DNA of 40,170 bases from Anaerolineae bacterium. GTDB lineage: Bacteria > Chloroflexota > Anaerolineae > B4-G1 > SLSP01. The stretch is from assembly GCA_016931185.1 (NCBI GenBank), contig JAFGFI010000239.1, forward strand, positions 1-40,170, given 5' to 3'. A model generated the notes under the pieces. It ran no database searches and was not told where the DNA came from. It saw nothing but the letters and a program-made list of their open reading frames with translations. This document shows positions 21,453 to 29,492 of the stretch, piece after piece. Positions within the stretch are counted from its first letter, which is position 1, and each line of letters opens with the position of its first letter. A program made the translations under genes and the position numbers.

Positions 21453-23678
21453 ATGCACGATGACATTTTCCCTGCTATCTCTCGAAGCCGCGGGCGGCGC
21501 AAGCTTTTTAAAACTGACCTCGGTGATGGCCCGGTAGTTGCGCCGCCCCCGCCTGAAGTCCCGGCGCGTGTCCAATTACAAGTCCCGGAGCCTTCTTCGC
21601 TTCCAGAATCTATAGCGGCGGTGACCGCAGCGGTATCTACTGTAGTTCCCGCTGCTGCTGAGGTTCTGCGTGCCCCCATCACGTGTTCCTCGTTGGATGG
21701 CGTTTTCGCACAAGGGGGCGCGGTGGCGGGACTGCTAGGGGATCGTTACCGGCCCCGCGAGGGGCAAGTGCGAATGGCGTCGCTGGTGCGCGAATCGCTG
21801 CAAACGTGCCAACACGCTGTGATCGAGGCCGGAACGGGCATCGGTAAATCCTTCGCTTATCTGATTCCTATCCTCTGGTCGGGGGCGCCCGCCATCGTCA
21901 GCACTTCCAACAAAGCCCTGATGAACCAGTTGTGGGATAAAGATGTCCCTCAGTTACGAAAGATCGCACCGCATCCCTTCCAGGCTGCACTGCTTAAGGG
22001 ACGCAGCAATTACCTCTGCAGGGTGCGCTTGCAGCGTTTTCGTGAGCAGCCCTGGCTGCCAGGTTTTGAAGAGGAGCGCGTGGCGTTGGAGCAGGCGTTG
22101 CAGGCGGAACCTTCCGGGGATTGCGAGCGGATGCAGTTGCCGCCGGCCCTGGTTACCCGCTTGACGGTGAGCAGCCGCGATTGCGAGGGCAATAAGTGCA
22201 AACATTTCAACCGTTGTTTCTACGAGCAGGCCAAGCGGGTGGCTGTGGGCGCGGACCTGGTCATCACCAACCACGCGCTCCTTTGTTATAACGTGTTGCT
22301 CACGGAGAACCAGGTCCTGCCCGTGCGCCCGGTGCTGGTGGTGGATGAGGCCCACCAGTTGGTATCCTACGCCATCAACGCGCTCACGCTGCTATTGGAG
22401 CACGATCTTTTTTGGAGTGTTGTCAATCACAAACGTACTCGCGACGCCGTGGAGGAGATGGGATTGCTGGACGCCGCCCGTGAGGGGTACGATGTGTTTT
22501 TTGAGGCGGTAAGGCGGCAGCGACCCCGCGCGCGGAATGATGTGGGTGAGCTAGGGAGTAGGGGAGCGGGGGAGCATAGGGACGGAGAGGGAAATGGCGA
22601 GGTTACCCGGTGGGCGTTGCGGGGGGAGATCCAGGAAGGGCTTGCACTATGGGATACGGTGAAGCAGATACATAAGGAATTGCAGCGCGTGGCCCGGCCT
22701 GGTGACGCGGCAGAGATGGAGGTCTTGCTTACGCAATGTACCACCATCGTGGGTGTCCTGGAGGCGTTGGCGCGCCCGGAGCCGCCCGACCACATCCGGT
22801 ATTGTGATTTTAACCCGTCCTTTCCGGTTTCCGATCCGCGCGCTTATCAGGCGCAGTGGCAACCGCTGGAAGTCGCGGATGTATTACAGAGGTCATTGTT
22901 TGCGGAATGGCCGCGCGTGATCTGCACTAGTGCGACACTCGGTGTTAACAATGACCTGGCGTGGTTCCGTCGCCAGGTGGGGGTGGCCGCGCCGGAATTG
23001 CCGGTGTTGGCCGAGATGCTCGCTAGTCCCTTCGATTACGCGCACCAGATGCTCGTCTACACGCCATCGGGTCTGGAACCCGTGTATGGAGAAGATGAAG
23101 ACAGGTATGTGCGCGCGTTGACCGGGGAAGTGCGGCGGCTTTTGGAAACTAGCCGGGAGCGGGCGTTGGTCCTCTGCACCAGCCGCAGGCGGATGACGCA
23201 GCTTTACCGGGAATTGGCCCCGGACCTGGTGATTCGTTATCCGTGTTATTGCCAGGGTGAGCTATCGCAGCCGGAGATTATCGCGCGCTTCAAGGCGGAT
23301 GGAAATGCCATTATCTTCGCCACGCGCAGTTTTTGGGAGGGCATTGATATTCCCGGCGAGGCCCTGTCACTTGTAATCCTGGACAAGGTCCCCTTCCTGC
23401 CTTTCCGGGACCCCATCGTGCAGCGTCACGAAGCCCTGATCAGACAGCGGGGCGGCAATCCCTTTCAAGAGCTACAGTTAGGCACGGCTATTCTCAACCT
23501 GCGCCAGGGCGCGGGCCGGCTGATCCGCTCCGAGACGGATCGCGGCGTCATCGCGCTCCTGGACTCCCGTGTCCTTACCCGCCGCTACGGCCAGCAGATT
23601 GTCCGTTCCCTGCCGAAGGGGTGTCACATAGTGCGCCTTGAGGCGGTGGAAGCGTTTTTGGTGAAACGTGAAACATGA
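21453..23678 (+). CDS. DinG-family Fe-S helicase (no exonuclease domain)
   Basis: A 741-residue XPD/DinG-like helicase. After a Pro/Ala-rich N-terminal linker it shows Walker A EAGTGIGKS (about residue 124), STSNKALMNQLW, LKGRSNYLC and SSRDCEGNKCKHFNRC (four Fe-S cysteines), VVDEAHQL, CTSATL, RSFWEGIDIPGEAL and LRQGAGRLIRSETDRG. It should unwind DNA or R-loops. The start is uncertain: ATG at 21453 lacks a Shine-Dalgarno, and an in-frame TTG lies at 21426. It contains an in-frame G-rich octamer-repeat insertion (22551-22590) in the arch-domain region. Its C-terminal KRET and stop are formed by a GTGAAAC heptad repeat. Confidence 0.9.
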   Translation: MHDDIFPAISRSRGRRKLFKTDLGDGPVVAPPPPEVPARVQLQVPEPSSLPESIAAVTAAVSTVVPAAAEVLRAPITCSSLDGVFAQGGAVAGLLGDRYRPREGQVRMASLVRESLQTCQHAVIEAGTGIGKSFAYLIPILWSGAPAIVSTSNKALMNQLWDKDVPQLRKIAPHPFQAALLKGRSNYLCRVRLQRFREQPWLPGFEEERVALEQALQAEPSGDCERMQLPPALVTRLTVSSRDCEGNKCKHFNRCFYEQAKRVAVGADLVITNHALLCYNVLLTENQVLPVRPVLVVDEAHQLVSYAINALTLLLEHDLFWSVVNHKRTRDAVEEMGLLDAAREGYDVFFEAVRRQRPRARNDVGELGSRGAGEHRDGEGNGEVTRWALRGEIQEGLALWDTVKQIHKELQRVARPGDAAEMEVLLTQCTTIVGVLEALARPEPPDHIRYCDFNPSFPVSDPRAYQAQWQPLEVADVLQRSLFAEWPRVICTSATLGVNNDLAWFRRQVGVAAPELPVLAEMLASPFDYAHQMLVYTPSGLEPVYGEDEDRYVRALTGEVRRLLETSRERALVLCTSRRRMTQLYRELAPDLVIRYPCYCQGELSQPEIIARFKADGNAIIFATRSFWEGIDIPGEALSLVILDKVPFLPFRDPIVQRHEALIRQRGGNPFQELQLGTAILNLRQGAGRLIRSETDRGVIALLDSRVLTRRYGQQIVRSLPKGCHIVRLEAVEAFLVKRET
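22551..22590. repeat. Octamer repeats inside the second DinG gene
   Basis: CTAGGGAG, TAGGGGAG, CGGGGGAG, CATAGGGA, CGGAGAGG: five 8-mers of the family seen at 10338-10377. They encode a Gly/Arg-rich loop (GELGSRGAGEHRDGEG) that is unlike the flanking helices. Confidence 0.65.
23661..23674. repeat. GTGAAAC heptads at the end of the second DinG gene
   Basis: Two exact GTGAAAC copies followed by a degenerate third. They supply the last codons of the gene. Confidence 0.5.
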
Positions 23679-23747
23679 TGTATATTTCTCCTATGAACTT
23701 TTCTCTTCTTACCTGCATGTAACCTACAGACAGAATAAGGAGTATCT

Positions 23748-24425
23748 GTGACCGTCGCCGTCAACACATTCGGATCGCGGGCATCTCGCCCATTCCTGGA
23801 ACCCCTTGTGCGTTTTGTCGCGCGCGTGATCTTTTTCGTCACAGGGAATAGCCAGGCGGCGGAAGTGGGGAAAGTACCGACGAAGGACTTGATCGCGCGC
23901 TTTCAGCGGGGACAGCCGCGCGCGTTTGAGGCCCTTTATGACCGTTACAAGGACTATATCTATCGCGTGGCATTTTTTATCCTGCGCCACCGGGAGGCGG
24001 CGGAGGACGCGGTACAGGAGACGTTTCTCGATGTACTCAAGGGATTGGAGAATTATGATGTGGATGGCCCGGCGCGCTTCGAGACCTGGCTTTACCGGGT
24101 GACCGTCAATCGCTGCAAGATGCGCGTACGCCGCAAGCAGATACCGTCGGCGGAATGGGATGACGTCGAAGAGCAACTAGAGCGGCTGCCAGCCGGTAAT
24201 ATCGAACACCCTGAGCAAGTTTACCTGGAGCGCGAACACGTGACACAACTCTGGCAGGCAGTGAACCAACTGCCACAAGAATGTCGGGAGGTCCTCATCC
24301 TGCGCTATCAACGGGACTTTTCATACCAGGAGATGGCCGATATTCTGGGCGTTAAGTTAGGCACGGTTAAATCCCGCCTGTACAATGCGCATAAAAAACT
24401 CAAGACGTTAATAGCTGCGGAGTGA
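23748..24425 (+). CDS. ECF sigma factor
   Basis: A 225-residue sigma-70 family regulator. Region 2 shows LIARFQRGQPRAFEALYDRYKDYIYRVAF and AAEDAVQETFLDV; region 4 shows LPQECREVLILRYQRDFSYQEMADILGVKLGTVKSRL. The start is GTG at 23748 with AAGGAG 5 nt upstream. The first 40 residues are an extra N-terminal segment with a hydrophobic stretch (FLEPLVRFVARVIFFVTG), unusual for an ECF factor; it may contact the membrane or the partner. The next gene, 21 bp downstream, begins with an anti-sigma zinc-finger domain, so this is a cognate pair. Confidence 0.93.
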   Translation: MTVAVNTFGSRASRPFLEPLVRFVARVIFFVTGNSQAAEVGKVPTKDLIARFQRGQPRAFEALYDRYKDYIYRVAFFILRHREAAEDAVQETFLDVLKGLENYDVDGPARFETWLYRVTVNRCKMRVRRKQIPSAEWDDVEEQLERLPAGNIEHPEQVYLEREHVTQLWQAVNQLPQECREVLILRYQRDFSYQEMADILGVKLGTVKSRLYNAHKKLKTLIAAE

Positions 24426-24446
24426 TGTATAACATTCTAATTTACA

Positions 24447-27400
24447 ATGATTGAAGAACACGTAACCACAGATCTGATCGCCTACCTCGATGGGGAGTTG
24501 ATCGCTGCCGAGCGTGGGCGTGTGGAGTCTCACCTGGCGCGTTGCGCGGAGTGCCGGAATGAGTTGGCAGAACTGCGCGCATTGCAGCAGGGGCTTGGGG
24601 CGACGCTGGACGCGGCTCTCGCGCCGGTGCATCTTTCCCGCGAGGCGGATGCGCAGATCCGAGGACGGCTCAGGTCGCGGCTCTCGCGCTCGCCTTGGTG
24701 GCGGGCAATATGGCTGCGACGTGGGCTGGTCACCCAGGCAATGCTGGCAATTATGGTGCTTTTTGCCTCGTTTGCCTCCTACCAAACCCTTTCCCTGCCT
24801 GCCGCTGCGCCACTGGAAACCATCGTTTTAGGACAAGATCATTTCGCGCCGGGCAGCGAGGCCGCGCTGCGCGTGATCGTGCGCTCTGGCGCGACGTCAA
24901 CGCTGGCGGGGGTGGAAGTTGCCGTGAACCTGGTGCAAGCGGCGCGCGCCCGCCAGGTTTACCAGGGTGTGACCGATGCATCGGGGACGGCCCAGGTTAC
25001 TTTTGCGGTGCCCGATAATCTTGCTGGGGAAGCTGAACTGGTGGTGGAGACCCGCGCCGCTTCTGCCGGTGCTAAGAGTGTGTCTGGACGGGTGGTGCAT
25101 CCCATCACCATTGCCCGCGCCTATAAAATCTATTTGATGCCGGATAAGCCTGCCTATCGCCCTGGACAGTCCCTGCACCTGCGCGCGCTAGTATTGGACG
25201 CGCTGACTCTCAGCCCGGCGGCGGGGATAGACGTCGTTCTGGAGGTTTCGGATCCTCGGGGCAAAGTGTTGGCATCTTCGCTAATACATACGTCTGACTT
25301 TGGCGTTGCCTCGTTGAGTACCTCCCTGCCGGAGTTCGCCCTTCTGGGAACCTACACATTGCGGGCGGCGTTGGGGGATACGGTCTCGGAGCGGGCGGTT
25401 ACAGTAGATACCTATCGTTTGCCCGCCTTCCGGGTAGAGATTGTGCCATCGCAGACGTTTTATACACCGGGCGCACGGGTGGAAGGTGTGGTGGAAGCCG
25501 CCTATTTCTTCGGTAAGCCGGTGACCGGGGCTTCTGTCACCCTGCGCGGTTACGTAGATCGCGAAACGGGCAAACCGGCAGTAATGCTAACAGGGCGTAC
25601 CGATGACCAGGGCTGCTTTAACTTTGTGTTTGAGGCGCCTATTATGCTGTCAGGACTTACGAATGACACACCGATGTTGATGGATATCGAGGCGCAAGTA
25701 GTGGATAGCGCGGGACAGGAGACAGGGGCGCGGTATCAGCTCCCGGTGGCTGCGCAGCAACTGTTGATCAAGGCGGTGCCGGAAAGCGGTGATCTCAAGC
25801 CCGGTGTGGAGAACGTGATCTACATTCATACCTCTTTGCCCGACGGTACGCCAGTCGCGTCCAAGCTAACTATTACAGTTGGCACAGAGCAGGCAGAGGT
25901 TGTAAGCAGTTTCCATAGCCTGGCCGAATTTCGCTTTGTTCCCCCGGTATCCACGGCGGCATCCCCGCCGTTGCTGGTACAGGCGCGGGATGCCGAAGGA
26001 CACACGGGTGAGGCCTCCTTCACATTCGCGTCCGATGGTGCGCCCCAGGTCTTGCTCTTGCGGTCGGAACGAGCCGTATACCGGGTAGGAGAGACGCTGC
26101 GCCTGGAAGCGTTGGTATCGGGAGCTGCAGAACAGGTTTATCTGGATGTGGTGCGCGCGCGGCAGATGGTGGAAGCTTTTTCCGCGCCTGTAGTGGATGG
26201 GCGCGCCATTTTTGCTCTTGACCTAGACGCTACCCTGGTGGGGAGTTTGGAATTGCGGGCCTATACGTTATTGCCAGAAGGTGAAGTGATAGAAGACACG
26301 CGGCTGGTAGTGGTGGACGCACCGGACCATGTAAACGTAGATATCGTTGCCGATCAGGAAACCTATCGTCCCGGTGAGACTGCGCAGGTTGAGGTTCAGA
26401 CGACGTTGGCCGGGGGAGGACAGCCGGTGCAAACGGCATTAGGGATTTCCGTGGTGGACGCCTCCGTTTACGCGCTGGACACATTGCCGCCCGGTTTTGC
26501 GCGGGCGTATTTCTTGCTGGAGCAGGCGATGTTGGATCAGCAGGGCGCTATGGGGGGGGTGGATGTCCCTACATTATTGGGTGTGAAATCGGAGGTGCAA
26601 GCCGCGCAGGATGTCGCGGCGCGCGCTGCGTGGGCGACCGCGTCTGCAACGAAATACTCGCTCCAGGCGAGTGCTGTGATGGAAGCTGCGGGGAAAACCG
26701 CTCGCGTGATCTTGGCTCAGCGCGTGGGATGGATGTTGGTGCTGTTGCCATTGCTCTTGGGATTGGCGGTGGCGCGTGGTCTTGCGCCTACCGGTATGTT
26801 GGGCCGCGCTTTGCGCCGTCTGGGATGGGGCGCGCTAGGTGCGACGGTTCTGTCGCCATTATTGATTGCCGGAGGGGCGCTGGGGATGCTATTGCCCCTC
26901 TTGGGCGCGAGCGCGGCGTTGCTTTTTACCTGCATGGTGGTGGGGCTGTGGGGCAGTGTGTGGGTCTATGGCTGGCGCCGCCGTGATACCCGCGTGCAGG
27001 TTACAACGGGCTTGCTGGGAGCATACCTGGCGTTGCTTGGCTGGACTGTAGGATTGGCGACGAAGGGGGGCGAACCGCGCGGTCTGTTGTTGGTGCTGAT
27101 CGTGGGAGCGTTTTTATTTCTCGTTGCTGCCCTTGTGCTGTTAGGACAGGGGTTGGTTCTGGAAGGCCGCCGGATGGGCTGGGTGTTGACGGTATTGGCG
27201 ATCCTTCTAATCTTATTGGCGGTAACATTGCCTGCTGTGCCGGCATTGCGTTCTCAATTTACGCAGACGTTGGGTACGCCCGCCCTCTATGCCGGGCCGG
27301 CGGGGTGGTTGGTAGGGTGTGGTGGAGCTACGCCTGAACTTCCGCGTACCGAGGAGCCGGCGCAAGAAGCGACAGCGGCAGAGGTCGAGAAGGAGGTTGA

Positions 27401-28082
27401 GGCAGAAATGACGAAGGAGGTTGGGACGATGGTGATACCCACGCCTGCCCCCACAGCTTCTCTTTCCGCCGGGGGCCAGTCTCCGACCGTGCCCCCTGCT
27501 GCCTTATCGACCCCTGCGCCGCAGCCAACTTCCACACCACAACCCACCACTGCGCCTGCTGTGGTGACGGCGGATATTCCGGTGGGAATTCCCTCAGAAC
27601 CTTACCCTCTGCGCCATATTTTCCCCGAGACATTGTACTGGTCTCCGGAAGCGTTGACGGATGAAGCCGGGTGGTTGGCCTTTGACTTGCCCCTGGCGGA
27701 TACCTTCACGACGTGGCAACTGACCGCGTTGGCCTCCACCCTGGAGGGGGATCTGGGCGCTGCAACTTATAACCTGGTCGTGTTCCAGGATTTCTTCGTG
27801 GCACTATCTGTGCCGGAAACGGTTCAATCGGGCACGGCAGTGACGGCGACGGCGACGCTCTACAACTATCTGCCAGAAATGCAGACCGTCACACTTGATT
27901 TAGAGCCTGCTGCGTGGTATACGGTGCTGGACGCGCCTGGGGCAGTGACACTGGCAGCGGAATCCGTGGCCTCGGTGGACTTTCTCATTCGCCCAGAGCA
28001 GGCTGGCATGTTTACTCTACACCTCAATGCCGGCGGGCCACAGACCTCCGACGCGGTGAGCGTGCCCCTGCAGGTAGAGTAA
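24447..28082 (+). CDS. Anti-sigma zinc finger fused to alpha-2-macroglobulin-like ectodomain and polytopic membrane domain
   Basis: A 1211-residue membrane protein. Residues 1-45 form a zinc-finger anti-sigma (ZAS) domain with H29-x3-C33-x2-C36 and the LIAYLDGEL helix. A transmembrane helix lies at about 93-113. Residues 120-740 are repeated beta-sandwich domains of macroglobulin type (YLMPDKPAYRPGQSLHLRA, then YRVGETLRLEALV, VNVDIVADQETYRPGETA, and SVVDASVYAL, which matches the MG6/bait-region entry). About six transmembrane helices fill 751-937, where a bait region would be expected. A Pro/Thr-rich linker (960-1040) leads to an A2M domain (FPETLYWSPEALTDEAGW, DTFTTWQLTALAST). The protein stops before the thioester domain; no CxEQ is present. 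It has no clear Shine-Dalgarno and is probably coupled to the sigma gene. The likely role is envelope sensing that controls the sigma factor. Confidence 0.82.
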   Translation: MIEEHVTTDLIAYLDGELIAAERGRVESHLARCAECRNELAELRALQQGLGATLDAALAPVHLSREADAQIRGRLRSRLSRSPWWRAIWLRRGLVTQAMLAIMVLFASFASYQTLSLPAAAPLETIVLGQDHFAPGSEAALRVIVRSGATSTLAGVEVAVNLVQAARARQVYQGVTDASGTAQVTFAVPDNLAGEAELVVETRAASAGAKSVSGRVVHPITIARAYKIYLMPDKPAYRPGQSLHLRALVLDALTLSPAAGIDVVLEVSDPRGKVLASSLIHTSDFGVASLSTSLPEFALLGTYTLRAALGDTVSERAVTVDTYRLPAFRVEIVPSQTFYTPGARVEGVVEAAYFFGKPVTGASVTLRGYVDRETGKPAVMLTGRTDDQGCFNFVFEAPIMLSGLTNDTPMLMDIEAQVVDSAGQETGARYQLPVAAQQLLIKAVPESGDLKPGVENVIYIHTSLPDGTPVASKLTITVGTEQAEVVSSFHSLAEFRFVPPVSTAASPPLLVQARDAEGHTGEASFTFASDGAPQVLLLRSERAVYRVGETLRLEALVSGAAEQVYLDVVRARQMVEAFSAPVVDGRAIFALDLDATLVGSLELRAYTLLPEGEVIEDTRLVVVDAPDHVNVDIVADQETYRPGETAQVEVQTTLAGGGQPVQTALGISVVDASVYALDTLPPGFARAYFLLEQAMLDQQGAMGGVDVPTLLGVKSEVQAAQDVAARAAWATASATKYSLQASAVMEAAGKTARVILAQRVGWMLVLLPLLLGLAVARGLAPTGMLGRALRRLGWGALGATVLSPLLIAGGALGMLLPLLGASAALLFTCMVVGLWGSVWVYGWRRRDTRVQVTTGLLGAYLALLGWTVGLATKGGEPRGLLLVLIVGAFLFLVAALVLLGQGLVLEGRRMGWVLTVLAILLILLAVTLPAVPALRSQFTQTLGTPALYAGPAGWLVGCGGATPELPRTEEPAQEATAAEVEKEVEAEMTKEVGTMVIPTPAPTASLSAGGQSPTVPPAALSTPAPQPTSTPQPTTAPAVVTADIPVGIPSEPYPLRHIFPETLYWSPEALTDEAGWLAFDLPLADTFTTWQLTALASTLEGDLGAATYNLVVFQDFFVALSVPETVQSGTAVTATATLYNYLPEMQTVTLDLEPAAWYTVLDAPGAVTLAAESVASVDFLIRPEQAGMFTLHLNAGGPQTSDAVSVPLQVE

Positions 28083-28176
28083 GGGTAAGAATTAAGAACC
28101 CCATGTTTCGAGGTCACCATTTTGGTATAGTTTGAGTTGATTGACATTTTTCCCACCAGGTAGCAACTTGAGTTAT

Positions 28177-29043
28177 TTAGAGCAGGTCGGCGATGGCATG
28201 GATATGGGCAGGAGAGGTGCCACAACAGCCGCCTACCAGGTGTGCGCCTGCTGCTAAACAATCGGTGATGCCAGTGGCAAAGGCTTCAGGGGTCATGTCA
28301 AACACCGTTTTTCCCTCCACCAGCCTGGGCTTTCCCGCGTTAGGTTGGACGAGAATAGGTAGAGATGTCACTGCGCGCATCTCTGTGATCACGGCGGCAG
28401 TTTCGGAAGGGGTAAGATCTCCGCAGTTCGCCCCGACTGCACTTGCACCGGCCTCGGTAAGGACGCGAGCACAATCCTTCGCCGAATTGCCCATTAACGT
28501 GCGCCCACCTCGTTTGGGGGTTTGAAAAGCCAACGTGACGAGCGCGGGCAGGTCAGCCGCGACTCTTTTGCAGGCACGCAGCGCGCACAGCGCCTCTTGC
28601 AGATCGAATACCGTCTCAATGATGAAACCATCTACGCCCGCTTCTGCCAGTATGTTGGCCTGTTCCTGAAAGGCGGTGTATGCTGTAGCTTCGGCAAGAT
28701 CCCCATAAGGTTCCAGCAATTTGCCGGTCGCGCTGAGATCTCCCAGCACATAGACACCTTCGGCGGCGGCGGCTTTGGCAAGCTGTACGCCGACTTGGTT
28801 AACTGCGCGCACGTCAATGCCCAGATTGTGCGTTTCGATGTAGATACGGTTCATCGTGAGCGTGTTGGTAATCAGTATATCCACGCCGCAGGCAGCATAA
28901 GCATTGTGGATGGCCAGTACAGCTTCAGGGTGCGTAAGGTTGTTCTGCCCCCCCATTTCCAATCCCGCCAGCTCTAATTGTGTCCCCATCGCACCATCCA
29001 GTAGAATAGGGGTTTCACGTGTGAGAAAATCATTGAGATTCAT
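28177..29043 (-). CDS. Homocysteine S-methyltransferase family protein
   Basis: A 288-residue (beta/alpha)8 enzyme. It shows LLDGAMGTQLE at the N-terminus and the zinc-binding cysteines C207 (GANCGD) and C273/C274 (GGCCGTSP). It has no cobalamin or folate domain, so it is a stand-alone module like MmuM or a detached MetH N-terminal unit. It transfers a methyl group to homocysteine (or a related thiol) from an unidentified donor. GGAGGT lies 7 nt before the ATG. It is the last gene of a leftward series; the long upstream gap at 29044-29492 contains only repeats, so its promoter is not evident. Confidence 0.88.
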   Translation of the reverse strand: MNLNDFLTRETPILLDGAMGTQLELAGLEMGGQNNLTHPEAVLAIHNAYAACGVDILITNTLTMNRIYIETHNLGIDVRAVNQVGVQLAKAAAAEGVYVLGDLSATGKLLEPYGDLAEATAYTAFQEQANILAEAGVDGFIIETVFDLQEALCALRACKRVAADLPALVTLAFQTPKRGGRTLMGNSAKDCARVLTEAGASAVGANCGDLTPSETAAVITEMRAVTSLPILVQPNAGKPRLVEGKTVFDMTPEAFATGITDCLAAGAHLVGGCCGTSPAHIHAIADLL

Positions 29044-29069
29044 AAGATTACCTCCGCAAATCGGATATG

Positions 29070-29090
29070 TGAAACGTGATTCGTAATTTA
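29070..29090. repeat. Three heptamer repeats
   Basis: TGAAACG, TGATTCG, TAATTTA, next to the nested inverted-repeat element. Confidence 0.5.
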
Positions 29091-29095
29091 GTAAC

Positions 29096-29268
29096 CGTTT
29101 AGTTTTGTGAGCGATTAGCGTTTTCTGTCACTCGCTCTAGACAGAAATGAGGGGTTAAGGGTATTTTTTCGTTGGCGGGCGTAGCCCGCCAACGAAAAAA
29201 TATCTCTTTCCTGCGGCTTTAGCCGCTTTGCTGCTGTCAATGGCACCGTTTGCTCACAAAACTAAACG
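29096..29268. repeat. Nested inverted-repeat element, 17-bp perfect ends
   Basis: CGTTTAGTTTTGTGAGC (29096-29112) and its exact inverted copy (29252-29268) enclose three further hairpins: TTTCTGTC/GACAGAAA (29122-29147), a 19-bp stem with GTA loop (29162-29202), and GCGGCTTTAGCCGC (about 29213-29226). There is no ORF. It resembles a miniature inverted-repeat transposable element or a structured RNA. Confidence 0.7.
29162..29202. repeat. Palindrome, 19-bp stem with GTA loop
   Basis: TATTTTTTCGTTGGCGGGC, loop GTA, then the exact complement. It is a member of the RTA-loop palindrome family, here nested inside a larger element. Confidence 0.85.
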
Positions 29269-29286
29269 TATACGTAATTTATTAGG

Positions 29287-29463
29287 GTGTGTTTCATTTG
29301 AGTAACTCCTGTCACCTTGTACGGACGGCGGCTGCTTACAGCGAGAAACTGGGGATATTTCTTAGCAGTTGGAGAATGTACTTGCATCAAACGTCAAACG
29401 GGAGCGCATTTTGACGTTTGACGTCTGACGTTTGACGTATCCACTACCTCATTTGAAACACAC
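29287..29463. repeat. Second element with GTGTGTTTCA ends and 43-bp dispersed repeat copy 2
   Basis: GTGTGTTTCA (29287-29296) and TGAAACACAC (29454-29463) are perfect 10-bp inverted ends. Inside are the 43-bp block (29329-29371) shared with 18361-18403 and four TTGACGT-type heptads (29411-29438), with two inverted TCAAACG heptads at 29387-29400. Together with the element at 29096 this accounts for most of the 449-bp gap; I see no gene there. Confidence 0.5.
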
Positions 29464-29492
29464 TCAATTCATTACGTTTCACGTTTCAATAT

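Noticed and set aside
29387..29438. Possible CRISPR array
   Set aside because: The units are 7 bp and contiguous, with no spacers and no cas genes.
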